Below are positions 13,065-24,312 of a stretch of DNA of 64,000 nt, one piece after another (the first letter of the stretch is position 1; each line of letters begins with the position of its first letter). The notes under the pieces are model-generated. The model worked only from the letters and a program-made list of their open reading frames with translations, ran no database searches and was not told where the DNA came from. The DNA comes from Paramecium octaurelia (Eukaryota; Ciliophora; Oligohymenophorea; Peniculida; Parameciidae): contig CAJJDP010000086.1 in the NCBI GenBank assembly GCA_905182995.1, forward strand, positions 298,144-362,143. The letters are read 5' to 3'. The translations under genes were made by a program, and so were the position numbers.

Positions 13065-13619
13065 TCAATCATCATATGGCACACATTTATCGAAAAATCT
13101 AGGAACATACTTATTCAAAACACCATTGAAACCCAAAGCACTTACTCGATCCCTCACATAATCTTCATACTCCTCTCTGTATTACTAAGGATTTCTTGAT
13201 AAAACCCACATAAATAACATTTCAGGTTCACTCACGATAACCCATTGATATTTCTTGTTAATAACTGGTCCTAATTCAATTATCCAATAGTCTCCACCTC
13301 CTGCTTATCCTCCATTTAAAAACACCTTCAATTTGGCTTTCTGAGATAAATCTGGGATCCTAGCATATCCATCAATGGATTTTATTGCTCCATCACCAGC
13401 GCCATCTCTTTAGACATTATAAACACTGAGATCTCCACTGGCCAATGCACCGTATCTTGCTCTATTACAAAATCCATTTTTCTCGAATGTTGTATGCACC
13501 CAAGGACTACTAGCAACTTCAAACCAATCACCAAGATATGATTCGACATCATAGTCATCTACTACATCAATAGCTAAACTTAATGCTATGATTGCAAATA
13601 TGAGAGCTAATTTTTACAT
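13065..13619 (-). CDS. Secreted lipocalin (Blc/ApoD type)
   Basis: An intronless 184-residue protein with a signal peptide (MQKLALIFAIIALSLA) and the lipocalin first motif in YLGDWFEVASSPW. The central part (FCNRARYG, KLKVFL, YWIIELG, YQWVIVSEP, MLFMWVLSRNP) matches the strand order of the outer-membrane lipocalin and apolipoprotein D group. It probably binds a hydrophobic ligand outside the cell or in a vesicle. Confidence 0.82.
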
Positions 13620-14029
13620 TTATTATTATTTAGAAGATTAGCAGAATATGAGTTTTAATTTCAAAAATAAGAATAATATTATTCTTAAAAATTGATGCTT
13701 ATACATTTTATTCCATTACAAATGATAATTGTTGATGAATCCTATCAACAATATTTAAAAATGAAATAATTACATGTTCTACTTAAGATTTTTATATTCA
13801 CTCTCTTTTTATTGTATTTTTTAAATTATAAATATAATACAAATCATAGAAAATTGAATTAAGATTTTGATGACAATGTAGATTTAGAATATTACCTATC
13901 AATTATAAATAAATATCTTCAATTTTTAGATCAATTTATATTATAAAATTAATATATATATTTTTAGAATGCTCAAAAACTTTTAATGAAATTTCTAAAT
14001 TTATATGTATTATTCTGTCTAATAATCAA
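13620..14029. other. AT-rich intergenic stretch with a short hairpin
   Basis: No gene seen. A perfect 9-bp inverted repeat with a 7-nt loop lies at 13728-13752 (ATTGTTGAT and its complement). It is upstream of the lipocalin start and downstream of PDH E1-beta; a role is unknown. Confidence 0.4.
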
Positions 14030-15168
14030 TCATCGAACTCCCTTTAAGACATTTTATATTGCATCAACAATTTATTCAGTTTTAGGGAATGCCATAGCTT
14101 CCAAATTAAAAGCATAAGGAGTTGGTATTTCTACTCCAGTCACTCTTTATATGGGTGCATCTAAATATTTGAATGCTCCTGCCTCCATAACAAGTGCTGT
14201 AATTTCAGCTGAAATACCAGATTGTGGCCATCCTTCTTCCACACACACTAAACGACCTGTTTTTTTAACGCTTCCAAGAATTGTTTCCCTGTCTAATGGC
14301 CTCAAACTTCTTAAATTAATAACTTCGCAATTGATTCCTTCATTCGATAGCTACTCAGCTGCCTTGAGAGAGTATTAAACCATTTTTGAAAAGGCTACTA
14401 TAGTAACATGATCTCCTGGTCTCATGATCTTGGCTTTTCCTATGGGTGCTAAATAATTAGGATCTCTGGCCTCAGCTGAGAGTTCAAAGGATTCACTATA
14501 GAGGATTTCATTCTCCAAGAACACTACAGGATTTGGATTTCTCACAGCTGCCTTGAGAAGTGATTTAGCATCGTCGCAATCATAGGGAGATAATACAACC
14601 AATCCAGGTACATTACTATACCATGAAGCAAAACATTAAGAATGTTAGGCTGCAACATAAGCCGTAGCACTAAAGGCTTATAAATCTTTGATCTTACCCA
14701 TTGATTCCTCGAAACACTATTGAAGCCTTCTAATCACCAGCACTCATATAATGTGCTTTAGCTGCAGAATTTATTATATGATCGATAGCTTGCATTGCAA
14801 AATTCCAAGTCATAAACTCAACAATAGGTTTCAAACCATAAAGGGCTGCTCCTACAGCTATGCCTGTAAACCCTGCCTCAGTAATTGGTGTGTCAATAAC
14901 TCGATCTCCTCCATATTTTTAGAATAATCCTTTTGATACTTTGTAGGCACCCTAATATTGTCCCACTTCCTCTCCTGATTTATATTAAATTAAATCGTAT
15001 ACCAAGTAAAAACACATTAGGATCATGAGCCAATTCTTCATCCATTGCTAGGTTGATAGCCTCTCTGACTGTCATTTTAATGGGGGTATATTAAGTTGAA
15101 GGATGAACATGGGTAAATTTAATACTTGGGTGATATGCATAGCGTAATTTCAATAAATGTTTATACAT
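14030..15168 (-). CDS. PDHB: Pyruvate dehydrogenase E1 component beta subunit
   Basis: A 360-residue mitochondrial subunit of the pyruvate dehydrogenase complex. It follows the family throughout: [43 protein letters not shown] joined to [23 protein letters not shown] and [14 protein letters not shown]. The first 30 residues are basic and could be a targeting peptide. Introns are 14975-15002 and 14670-14697, both 28 nt. The second has a nearer alternative AG that would break the frame, so the downstream AG is the functional one. Confidence 0.92.
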
Positions 15169-15833
15169 TAAATTTTATGTTTTTTAATATGCATTATAAC
15201 TATTTTCGTAAACGATAATACCTAAAATTTTACTGATATATGAAAAATTAAGAACAATTATTCCAGATCTCAAATGAATATTCTATTTATATGATGGTTT
15301 TCTTCAAATAAAATTATCATCTATCTTTTATGCAAGTTATAATCAATAAACCGTTCTGCTTGATAAATATACTTCAGGATCTAAAAATTTCATCAAATAG
15401 AGTTATGAGATTAATGCCATCCTATTTTAGATGAATTTATTAAAAATAAAGATTCTAATTAAGCATATTAAAGAATCCATTCCAAAACTGAAATAGATCA
15501 TTTAATAATGAAATTCTTCATATATATTATTTATAAATTTGAAGTCATAAAGATTGAAACAAATTGCCTAGATCTGAGATTATGTTTAAATTTATATTAT
15601 AATAAAATGTCAAATAAAAATAATTAATTTTATAAAATTATATATAAAGCTTCCTTGAAAGTTTTACAGTGATGTAGTTGGAAGCATCATGCAAATGAGA
15701 GTGTCCGCATCTTCTGTATAATAATATATAAATAATTTAATTGCCTTTCTTAAATCTTGCGTCATAATCACTATTAATACCTCATACTTTATCACTCACA
15801 TTTGGCTTTAATGGATAAAAAAGTAATAATATA
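15169..15833. other. AT-rich intergenic stretch
   Basis: Between divergent genes. No ORF or RNA gene was recognised. The part at about 15650-15820 is somewhat richer in GC and may hold the promoters. Confidence 0.4.
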
Positions 15834-17058
15834 ATGAGCTTTTAAACCACAGAAGAGAGATTAATGGATTCACCAAAAAGGACCGAAAGTACAGATATAC
15901 ATTCAGACAGTTAAAAAGTTAAGAAAGAATTGAATTCCTTTTTTTTAGGGGTTCACTAATCTTCTAAAGTAATCCAATTTTAATAGATTTAAGGTTACAA
16001 GGAAGTACATTGACACTAAAACACATGGAATATAGTTATATTACCAAGAATTCACTCCTTAGTTTATAGATGCTTAAGTAATAATTGTGCATGGATTTGG
16101 TGAACATTCAGGAAATTACAATCAAGTATTACATATATATCTATTTTTAGTTGACTGATTGTTTTTTACTCAATAATTTTAAAGTTCATCTTTATGATTA
16201 AAGAGGTTTTGGATTTTCAGGTGGAATCAGAAGTAAAGCTACTATAGAAGAGATGCATATGGATCTTGAAACCATATTAGACTAAGTTGACAAATCAATA
16301 CCCTTGTTCATATTTTGTCACGCTTTGGGAGCAGCAATTGTAATCAGTTTTTGTTTGATGAATCCATAATTTGAAATACAAGGACTTATTTGTAGCAGTG
16401 CTCAATTTAGAGTGCCACCAAGATATGGAAGAATAAAGATGATAACATTACAGATGATGGCTAAAGTATGTCCAGATTTATAGCTTAATACTTATCATAA
16501 TTTATCCTATGCATCCAAAAATAACCATCATATCAGAAAATTAGCAATAGATCCTTTAATTAGTCCCTTCATGAGCATACAATTTGCATTGAATGTGTTG
16601 CAATTTTCATAATACATTTTACCTAATGCTAGTTAATTTAAAATTCCTATCTTAATATTGCATGGTAAGCAAGATAAGATCTCTTCGCATCTAGATTCAG
16701 TTGATTTTTACATGTAAATTCAATCCTAAGAAAAAACTATGAAAATATTCGAATAGGGCTTTCATGAAATGCATAATGATTCCGAATGGCCAAAGATGAA
16801 GACAGTTATTTCTTAATGGTGTTAAAAAATGATTAATAAAGATATCAAAATGAATTACTTGAGGGAATACAATCGAGGAGTCATTGTCTAACAATATAGA
16901 TCTAAAATTAGACTTTTAATTTCTATTCTTTTAATAGTAATAAGAAGGTAATTTAAATTATTTATATTTTTAGAAAACTTTCATGCTTGAAAACCAGTAC
17001 TAAAATAAGTTTAATAATATTTATGGAATTATTGCTCAGATTATTCACACCTCAATGA
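15834..17058 (+). CDS. Monoacylglycerol-lipase-like alpha/beta hydrolase, catalytic Ser replaced
   Basis: A 382-residue protein of the Hydrolase_4 family. Family landmarks are VIIVHGFGEHSGNY, YDQRGFGFSGG, LHGKQDKISS (acid residue) and GFHEMHND (catalytic His). The nucleophile elbow, normally GHSxG, reads CHALGAA, so the serine is alanine. Three introns (25, 25, 26 nt) are used and the exons sum to 383 codons. It is therefore either a non-catalytic homologue or a gene beginning to decay. The C-terminus after the fold has a short hydrophobic stretch. Confidence 0.78.
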
Positions 17059-17156
17059 TTTTGATATTATGTTTATACTAATTTATTGCGTAACCATTAA
17101 TAGTATATTATATTTTTAATATTTTCAAAAATTTATTTCTTAATTAAATAAAATGA

Positions 17157-17653
17157 ATGCCCTATAAAGGATCATTTGAAATTTTGTATTTCTAATCATA
17201 TAAAAAGATGTAAGGGAAAGCATTGACATATGAATTATTAATAAAAATTAATTAAATTTAATATCAATAAACCGATATACAGTTTAAACAGTAGTAAATC
17301 ATAAGGATCAAGCTACAGGTTTTTTCCAGGAGATCTTTTAGAAAGATATTGAAATATCTTAAAAAGTATACTTCAATTATATATCGAAATTCAATAATCA
17401 CTTTTTTGACATTTAGTTATCTTTTAGCATTTTAGAAACTGATTACTTTGGGCTATTAACTAAGTGCTAATTAAAACGCATATTCAATTTTCCATAATTT
17501 TAGTGTTAAGAATATAATAACTTTACTTATTCTTAATTTGAAATTCTTAAAAATCAGATTAATGGGAAAATTAAATATTGTTTTATAATTTTAAATAAAA
17601 AAAAAATAGAAATACTAAATAATGTTTACAAAATATATTAATAAGTTGGTTGA
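17157..17653 (+). pseudogene. Broken ORF, unknown
   Basis: ATG 17157 begins a coding-like frame (MPYKGSFEILYF). From about 17290 the better frame is another one (ETDYFGLLTKCQLKRIF, TYSQFEILKNQ) that ends at TGA 17651. No GT-AG intron of suitable length joins them. It may be a gene fragment; no family is recognised with confidence. Confidence 0.35.
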
Positions 17654-17719
17654 GTATAACGACCGACTTATTTTGGGTTACAACATTAAGATTATAAAAT
17701 GATAAATTTATAAAAATTA

Positions 17720-18711
17720 GAAATTATAGTCATGAAACCAATCAAGAAATATATCACTTTCTTCATTCGGCTACTATAATATTAAAACAATTTATATACT
17801 TCCTAAAAGATGTATATTAGCCTCACTAATAGATGAATAATATTTGCTTATAATGTTATTCACAAAAATTTGTTCTTACTTAAAATAACAACAAATTATG
17901 CATTATTGTTTCTCATTCATTTTTATCCTTTCCATACAAAAAATTTTTAAAGTTATGTTATTAGTTTCTTCTAATAATATAACTAATTAAGATTAATCTA
18001 AATCTTCTAAATCAAAAATGTGTAAATATTCATCAGAATTGGGATAGAGGTATAATACTGTCTTTTCAATCTGAGCTTCTTCTGTTCTATCAAAGCTGTA
18101 TAATAATTAATTTTCTTCTTTTTCTTTATTGAATTCATCTTCTTCGACTTCGTTATTACAATCATCCCACTCTTTGATTTATCTACAAACAGACTCTGGC
18201 TTTCCAACATTCCACCATAACTCCAAAATGCTTATGCTTCATCATTAGCCTTGATCAATGTAGGTAGAACTTAAGGTGCTTTTTCATATTATATTAAGTA
18301 ATTCGAATAATCTATTGCAAATTAAATAAACCTAAATTTAAAGAATATTTTACCTTTCTTATTACTTACATTCAGATCCTACCCAGACATAAAGCTTATG
18401 TTCTGATTATAAATTTAAAAAATTAGAATTAGTGTATTTTTCTTTGGTTTATTCAATTCTTAATAGCAAAACTCTGGTCCATTTTTCTATATTTAGTTTA
18501 GATTGATTGGTTCAGACTTTACCTACTTAATATAGAGTTTGCCTTTATAAAATTTCCAAATCTGTCATTTTTTAAATAATTATACAATCAAGTGCTAAGT
18601 TATACAATTCGGAATGTTGTTATCGAGTTAACATTTTCTATTAATTTAATATTAATTCTAAATGTCTTCTAAATTTGAAATATGTTTGTCAATACTTAAT
18701 TTAAGTCCCAT
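17720..18711 (-). pseudogene. Gelsolin/villin-family pseudogene
   Basis: Gelsolin-repeat pieces lie in order: FYKG, then PEFCYQELN, HKLYVWVGSECKQQER, FWSYGG, NVGKPES, VLYLYPNSDEYLHIF with a following hydrophobic strand, and LQQPNEESDIFLDWF. A real-looking 22-nt intron follows QQER. Around it at least three one-base frame changes (before KSEP, before NLQSEHK and after YGG) are not explained by introns. It starts near ATG 18711. Gelsolin-family proteins sever or cap actin; this copy probably no longer makes a full product. Confidence 0.65.
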
Positions 18712-19188
18712 TGTTTATATAATTATTAATCTTTAATTTTTATAGTATAAAATAATTTAATATAATATTTAATATCTTATGTTTGGCTAAAATTATTATC
18801 ATAAACTATGATTTATTATGGAAGATATTTAATAGACCATTAATTGAAAATTGTTAAATTTTATTATAGCTAAGATAAGCAATTTTCAGATTGTAAATAC
18901 TTTTATCATTTGGAAATATAAAGAACAAGAATTATCCAACAATCAATAGAATGAAAAAATTTAGCTAATAGAATTGAGTTATTCTATTACTCTTATTTTC
19001 TATATTGATTATTGAATTTCTTAATTTAATTAATGACTATATTACATTTGACATTAAGATTAGGTAAAAGATTATAATTCGCAAATATATTCTTAACTTA
19101 ATACAATAAGAAAAGGATCATATGGAATGAAATTAAAATTCATAAGTCGAAATCATGTGATACTTCAATTTTAAGGAAACAGTTTACT
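18712..19188. other. AT-rich stretch, possible channel remnant
   Basis: No complete ORF. Plus-strand frames contain hydrophobic runs (for example near 18970-19030) that could be decayed upstream segments of the following membrane ORF, but stops interrupt them. Confidence 0.25.
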
Positions 19189-19735
19189 ATGTTGATTTTC
19201 CAATACATTATATCTTTAATCATCAATTATTTTATATTATTTATACTTTATAGAATAAAGAAAACAATAATATTAATGATTACAATTTTAAAGAATACAC
19301 TAATAATTTATTTAGGTCTTCTTGGCCTAAGTATGATTAGCGTTTTGTTTGTTTGTTTAGATTCTGAATACGAAAGTCATTGTCCATTGATTGCAGTAAA
19401 AATTTTGAGAAGCTTGACCGTAATACCAATTGTGAATGAAGTGAAGATTATTATAATCCCAATAATCAGAGAATTACCTCCAAAATTAGTTCGACCATTA
19501 ATATTGAGTTCATTGATGATGGCTGTTGCTTTCATCATCTCTATGATTTATAGTACTCTGTAATTTATTGTTTTAATTTTATAGTAAGATTACTTATAGT
19601 TTAATAATGAACTTATTTTACATCATATTGGTAGTTCTTATAATATCGGTATGCCTAGGTATTTCAATGAATTCCATACCTGTACAACAAAATTTTTAAC
19701 AGTACTTTGAATACATCAAATAATTATACTAATGA
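19189..19735 (+). CDS. Membrane protein resembling a channel S4-S5 region
   Basis: A 173-residue hydrophobic protein with about five predicted membrane spans and one 25-nt intron near 19560. The stretch LIAVKILRSLTVIPIVNEVK, followed by a hydrophobic span, resembles the S4 and S4-S5 linker of voltage-gated cation channels, with charged residues every third or fourth position. It is far too short for a channel and lacks a pore loop. It may be a fragment of a decayed channel gene or a small unrelated membrane protein. Confidence 0.4.
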
Positions 19736-20404
19736 GTTATAAATCAAATTATTTCTTTACATTTTTAATTGTATACTATAAAATTATTTTATTAAAGTAA
19801 AGTAGATCTAATCATTTATAGTTTAATCTTAATCCTCAAGTTTTGGTGTTATTATAAATTGGCTTAATTAAATTTCTTGCTTAATTATTATGAGACAATA
19901 AAGGTTTTTAAAGATACTTTTTTGTTTGATAATGGTTTTAATACTTGAGATGGTTTATATCATATTAATTCCTCCAAGTATGAATATAGAATTGATTTTT
20001 CAATTTTTTTATGAAACACTATTATATAATATTATGAAATATTATGAACATGTGATACAATCCCGATTATTGAATTAATTTTATCATGAACTAGATTGTA
20101 ATCTAAGCTCATGTAATTAAGTTATTACACATTCTAATTTTTGAATTGTTCAAAATTTTGGAGCAAAACTAAAATATATAGTTATGACTTATTCTATAAT
20201 ATTCTGGATTGCCAAAATTATCATTCTATTTGAGAATAATGCGAAAAAATAATTCTTAATAAAATTAGAGGTTTCTTTTGGATAACTGTGTGTAAATTTT
20301 TCGTTTGATAATTAACCAAGATTACTCTATAAATACTTGTTGTCTTTAATCATTTTGATTGAAATTTAAATACTTCTTATAATCCAATATATAAATAAAA
20401 TTAT
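19736..20404. other. AT-rich stretch, no gene seen
   Basis: Frames are broken by TGA on both strands. Short hydrophobic runs occur on the plus strand but none forms a credible ORF. Confidence 0.4.
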
Positions 20405-20722
20405 ATGAGAAGAGTTGAGAGATTTGAAAATGCTGTGCTCAAATTTATTGAGATTAATCCTGAAGAGCAATCCACAAAAAGAAGGTTTCACTCTTAATTA
20501 CCCTCACTTTAACTAAGTCGTGTTACAGTTGGAATGACAGACACCGAATAAAGCCCTTACGTCTTTAAATAATTTGGATAACGTAATCAAAAAAATAAAA
20601 CTCCAATTCCCTTCTTTAAACCTTTCAATATTAATACTGATTATACCCAAAGGATAAAGACTAAAATTTTACTTCGAAAATTTTAAGCCTTAAAAAAGAT
20701 AGGAAATTCTTCATTTAGATGA
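20405..20722 (+). CDS. Small basic protein, unknown
   Basis: A 105-residue intronless ORF, polar and basic (STKRRFHSQLPSLQLSR, QRNQKNKTPIPFF). No signal peptide or domain is recognised. Codon usage is like neighbouring real genes. Confidence 0.5.
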
Positions 20723-21401
20723 GAATGTATATTTATAATTACTATTAAATTTAATATAAAATTATTGTTTTGCATACCTTGTTTGCTCCTGCCAATGGGA
20801 GGACTATTAGTCTTAATGTTCGACTTCATTAAACCTTTTCTCATTAAAATTGGGTTGCTTAAGGCTTCGCTTAAAGCTAATAATATTAATATAAAAGAAA
20901 ATGGGAAATAAATTTCAGATGCATCAACAGAATAATAAAAAACTTAAATCTCTTGATTTAATAATTCTGTAAATGAAATGTTATTAATTCGAAAATATTG
21001 AATATCTAATGGCGTATTTATTTCAAAATAGATACCAAATATTGAATTCTTTCAATAGCAAATGAGTTTATAAATTAAAAGAAGTTTCTCTAATAAAGGA
21101 TTCATATTTAACTTCTATAAATTTGCCTGCATTATATAAATCAACCAAATCATGAATCAAGACAGTTCAATTATTTTTTACAGCAAAATCTATTAAAATA
21201 AAGATGAACAGAATGAGTATCTTCAAATAAAAGTCTAAGGTGTTTGATTTTATCTTAGCAAACAAATTGCAATTATTCTAGAATTGATCTTCTAGGAGTT
21301 TTTCTGCTGTTATTAATTTTTTTTTCTAAAATTTTATTCAGAACACTATCCGTTTCTGTGTCTAAAATAAATAAAGGACGCAAACAATTTCATTATTAAA
21401 A
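20723..21401. other. Intergenic, with a GC-richer block
   Basis: About 20780-20880 is richer in GC. On the minus strand it reads like coding sequence (MRKGLMKSN, NSPPIGRSKQ) but no complete gene could be built. The rest is AT-rich and noncoding. Confidence 0.3.
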
Positions 21402-24175
21402 ATGGTTTAAGTCAAGTTCATAGTCTTGTTAGTCTGTGCATTGACAGTGACCTAAGGTATCTCTTAATTTTATGTCAAGCTTTTGAAGCTGAGGGTACAC
21501 TCTTGTCGATGTCATTAAATGAGATTAGCAACCTCAATTTAGGGGATGTTAATTGTGAAAACACATCTTAGCAACAGTTTGTGTAGTTGTAACAAAATCT
21601 CGAGTCATGGGCCGACATCATTGATCATAAGGATGACATTGAAAAAGATATCAACACTTTGAAATAATTGGAAGTCATCTTATTATAAGTCAAAAAATAA
21701 ACATAAAAGAAAAGTATTTAGTTTATTTTATTTCTAGAGATTGCTCCATAACAATTGAAATAAATAAATTAAGTTGTGACTAAAAAAATTAAGTCTTTAG
21801 TTCTTCCATAAACAGCTAGCAAAATTGGATAAGCACACTGCGATGAAATTGAAAGATAATTAGAGAGATTAAGTAGTGATAATGAATCAGAAAGAAACGA
21901 ATGTTGTGATGCACTTTTGAAATTGGCTACTTTCCTAATTAGACAATTATCTAGCATTAATCAATAATGCCATCAAAATCCAGTCACTGTCATTAAAATC
22001 AAAGGATAAATCAAAGAATTACATATCATCTAAGGAGGATGTGGAGGAGGACAAACTATTGACATTCCAATGGGAGGATCTGATGAAAAATGTGATAAAC
22101 CAGAAACACCAACCAAGCCTGCAGATCCAACTACTCCTGATACCCCTACAGATGAACCATTGCCAGATCCTGGAAAAGAAGAGGAGACACCAGCGGAAGA
22201 GACTGAGACTGAAACTGAAGAAACTACAACAACACAAGCTGAAGAGGAACTTTAAGAACCAGCTGAAGAAGAAGAATCACATGAAGGCGGTGAAAAAAAT
22301 AATACTACTCCCACAGACCTTCCTGAGGTTGGGGAGGAAGAAGAATTCTGGCCAGAGGAAGAATTTAGCCCTGAAGATGGACCATTACCTGAAGAAGAAG
22401 AAACTCCAGTTGAAGGAGATAAACCAGGAAGTAAGCCAAGAAGAAGTAGGCCAAGTAAACCAAGAAGTAAACCACACAGTAAGCCTGCAACACCATAAGC
22501 CGGAGAAGAAGAAGAATGGTTACCTGAAGAAGAAGAAACTCCAGTTGAAGGAGATAAACCAGGAAGTAAGCCAAGAAGAAGACCAAGTAAACCAAGAAGT
22601 AGACCACACAGTAAACCTGCAACACCTTAAGCTGGAGAGGAAGAAGAATGGTTACCTGAAGAAGAAGAAACTCCAGTTGAAGGAGATAAACCAGGAAGTA
22701 AGCCAAGAAGTAGACCAAGTAAACCAAGAAGTAGACCACACAGTAAACCTGCAACACCTTAAGCTGGAGAGGAAGAAGAATGGTTACCTGAAGAAGAAGA
22801 AACTCCAGTTGAAGGAGATAAACCAGGAAGTAAGCCAAGAAGTAGACCAAGTAAACCAAGAAGTAGACCACACAGTAAACCTGCAACACCTTAAGCTGGA
22901 GAGGAAGAAGAATGGTTACCTGAAGAAGAAGAAACTCCAGTTGAAGGAGATAAACCAGGAAGTAAGCCAAGAAGTAGACCAAGTAAACCAAGAAGTAGAC
23001 CACACAGTAAACCTGCAACACCTTAAGCTGGAGAGGAAGAAGAATGGTTACCTGAAGAAGAAGAAACTCCAGTTGAAGGAGATAAACCAGGAAGTAAGCC
23101 AAGAAGTAGACCAAGTAAACCAAGAAGTAGACCACACAGTAAACCTGCAACACCTTAAGCTGGAGAGGAAGAAGAATGGTTACCTGAAGAAGAAGAAACT
23201 CCAGTTGAAGGAGATAAACCAGGAAGTAAGCCAAGAAGTAGACCAAGTAAACCAAGAAGTAGACCACACAGTAAACCTGCAACACCTTAAGCTGGAGAGG
23301 AAGAAGAATGGTTACCTGAAGAAGAAGAAACTCCAGTTGAAGGAGATAAACCAGGAAGTAAGCCAAGAAGTAGACCAAGTAAACCAAGAAGTAGACCACA
23401 CAGTAAACCTGCAACACCTTAAGCTGGAGAGGAAGAAGAATGGTTACCTGAAGAAGAAGAAACTCCAGTTGAAGGAGATAAACCAGGAAGTAAGCCAAGA
23501 AGTAGACCAAGTAAACCAAGAAGTAGACCACACAGTAAACCTGCAACACCTTAAGCTGGAGAAGAAGAAGAATGGCTACCTGAAGAAGAAGAAAATGAAT
23601 TCCCAGGAGATATTCCTTCAAATAAAAATGGAACTTCTTCAATTCCAAGCTTACCTGAGGATGGTGAAGAAGCTTGTGAGGAAGAAGGTGAGGAGGCAGG
23701 TGAAGAGAGCACAACCACCCCATCCAAATCAGTAGCAGCAGAGGGTGAAGAAGGAGCTGAAGAAGTAGGCGAAGAAGAAGTAGGTGAAGAAGATGTAGGT
23801 GAAGAAGGAGGAGAAACTCCAGCTGATTAGACTGAAGAAAGTCCAGATTAACCAGAAGAATAAGAAGAAAAGTAATTATAATTATAATGAAATTAGATGT
23901 TAAGAAACTGTTGAAATAACTGCAACCAATGCAGCTGATATTATGTGTGCTTTAGGATAATATTTGAGTTAATTAGCTCACGGAGGATCCCCTTCTGACA
24001 GTCCAAACGCTAAGAAGGTTTGCTTCTGCTTGAAATATGAACCAGGTATATGAAAATTTTAATTCTAGACAACGCTGATCCTTCATTGCTACAATTAACT
24101 TAAAAAGTGAGCAAAAAATAAAGAAAAGAATAAGATGGCATGTTGAAAGCATTAATTCCTAACAGGAGAATTTGA
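21402..24175 (+). CDS. Secreted acidic protein with nine 44-residue repeats
   Basis: An 892-residue protein. Residues 1-20 are a signal peptide (MVQVKFIVLLVCALTVTQA). A Cys-containing, partly helical domain of about 190 residues follows, then a Glu/Thr/Pro-rich acidic stretch. Next come nine copies of a 44-residue unit alternating acid (LPEEEETPVEGDKPG) and base (PRSRPSKPRSRPHSKP), with each unit ending ATPQAGEEEEW. After an acidic region, a short Cys-containing C-terminal domain (ADIMCALGQYL, KKVCFCLKYEP) follows two more introns. Introns are 23, 24, 25 and 23 nt and the exons sum to 893 codons. It could be a surface or secretory-granule protein; no named family is recognised. Confidence 0.75.
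22388..23578 (+). repeat. Tandem repeat, 135 + 8 x 132 bp
   Basis: Units begin at 22388, 22523, 22655, 22787, 22919, 23051, 23183, 23315 and 23447, and a partial unit begins at 23579. The third to ninth copies are almost identical at the DNA level and the first two differ, which points to recent expansion or homogenisation. The period is a multiple of three, so the frame is kept. Confidence 0.95.
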
Positions 24176-24312
24176 ATATGAACAAACTTTTTTTTATTTA
24201 TTGATTTAAATAAAAAAAGTAAACTTGTCGATATATTTCATAGTTCTTTAATAATTTCTTTCTTAATTTTTAGAATTAATATTTGATTGTAAAATATATG
24301 GAAATTAGAAAC

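Noticed and set aside
14670..14697. Frameshift in PDH E1-beta
   Set aside because: It seemed to need an indel after VFRGING, but using the downstream AG (28-nt intron) restores the exact family sequence.
17640..17700. tRNA-like sequence (GTTGGTTGAG and following)
   Set aside because: No cloverleaf with a proper anticodon stem or acceptor pairing could be drawn, so only a hairpin is reported.
22365..23723. Long minus-strand ORF opposite the tandem repeats (Leu/Tyr-rich)
   Set aside because: It is the antisense of a 132-bp repeat whose plus-strand frame has a signal peptide, spliced ends and domain structure. The antisense frame is only a by-product of the repeat.
22041..23735. Plus-strand ORF of 564 codons in another frame (Lys/Gln/Leu-rich repeats)
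   Set aside because: It is open in the standard code only because the repeat avoids stops there. It lacks a start context, continuity with the flanking exons and the signal peptide.
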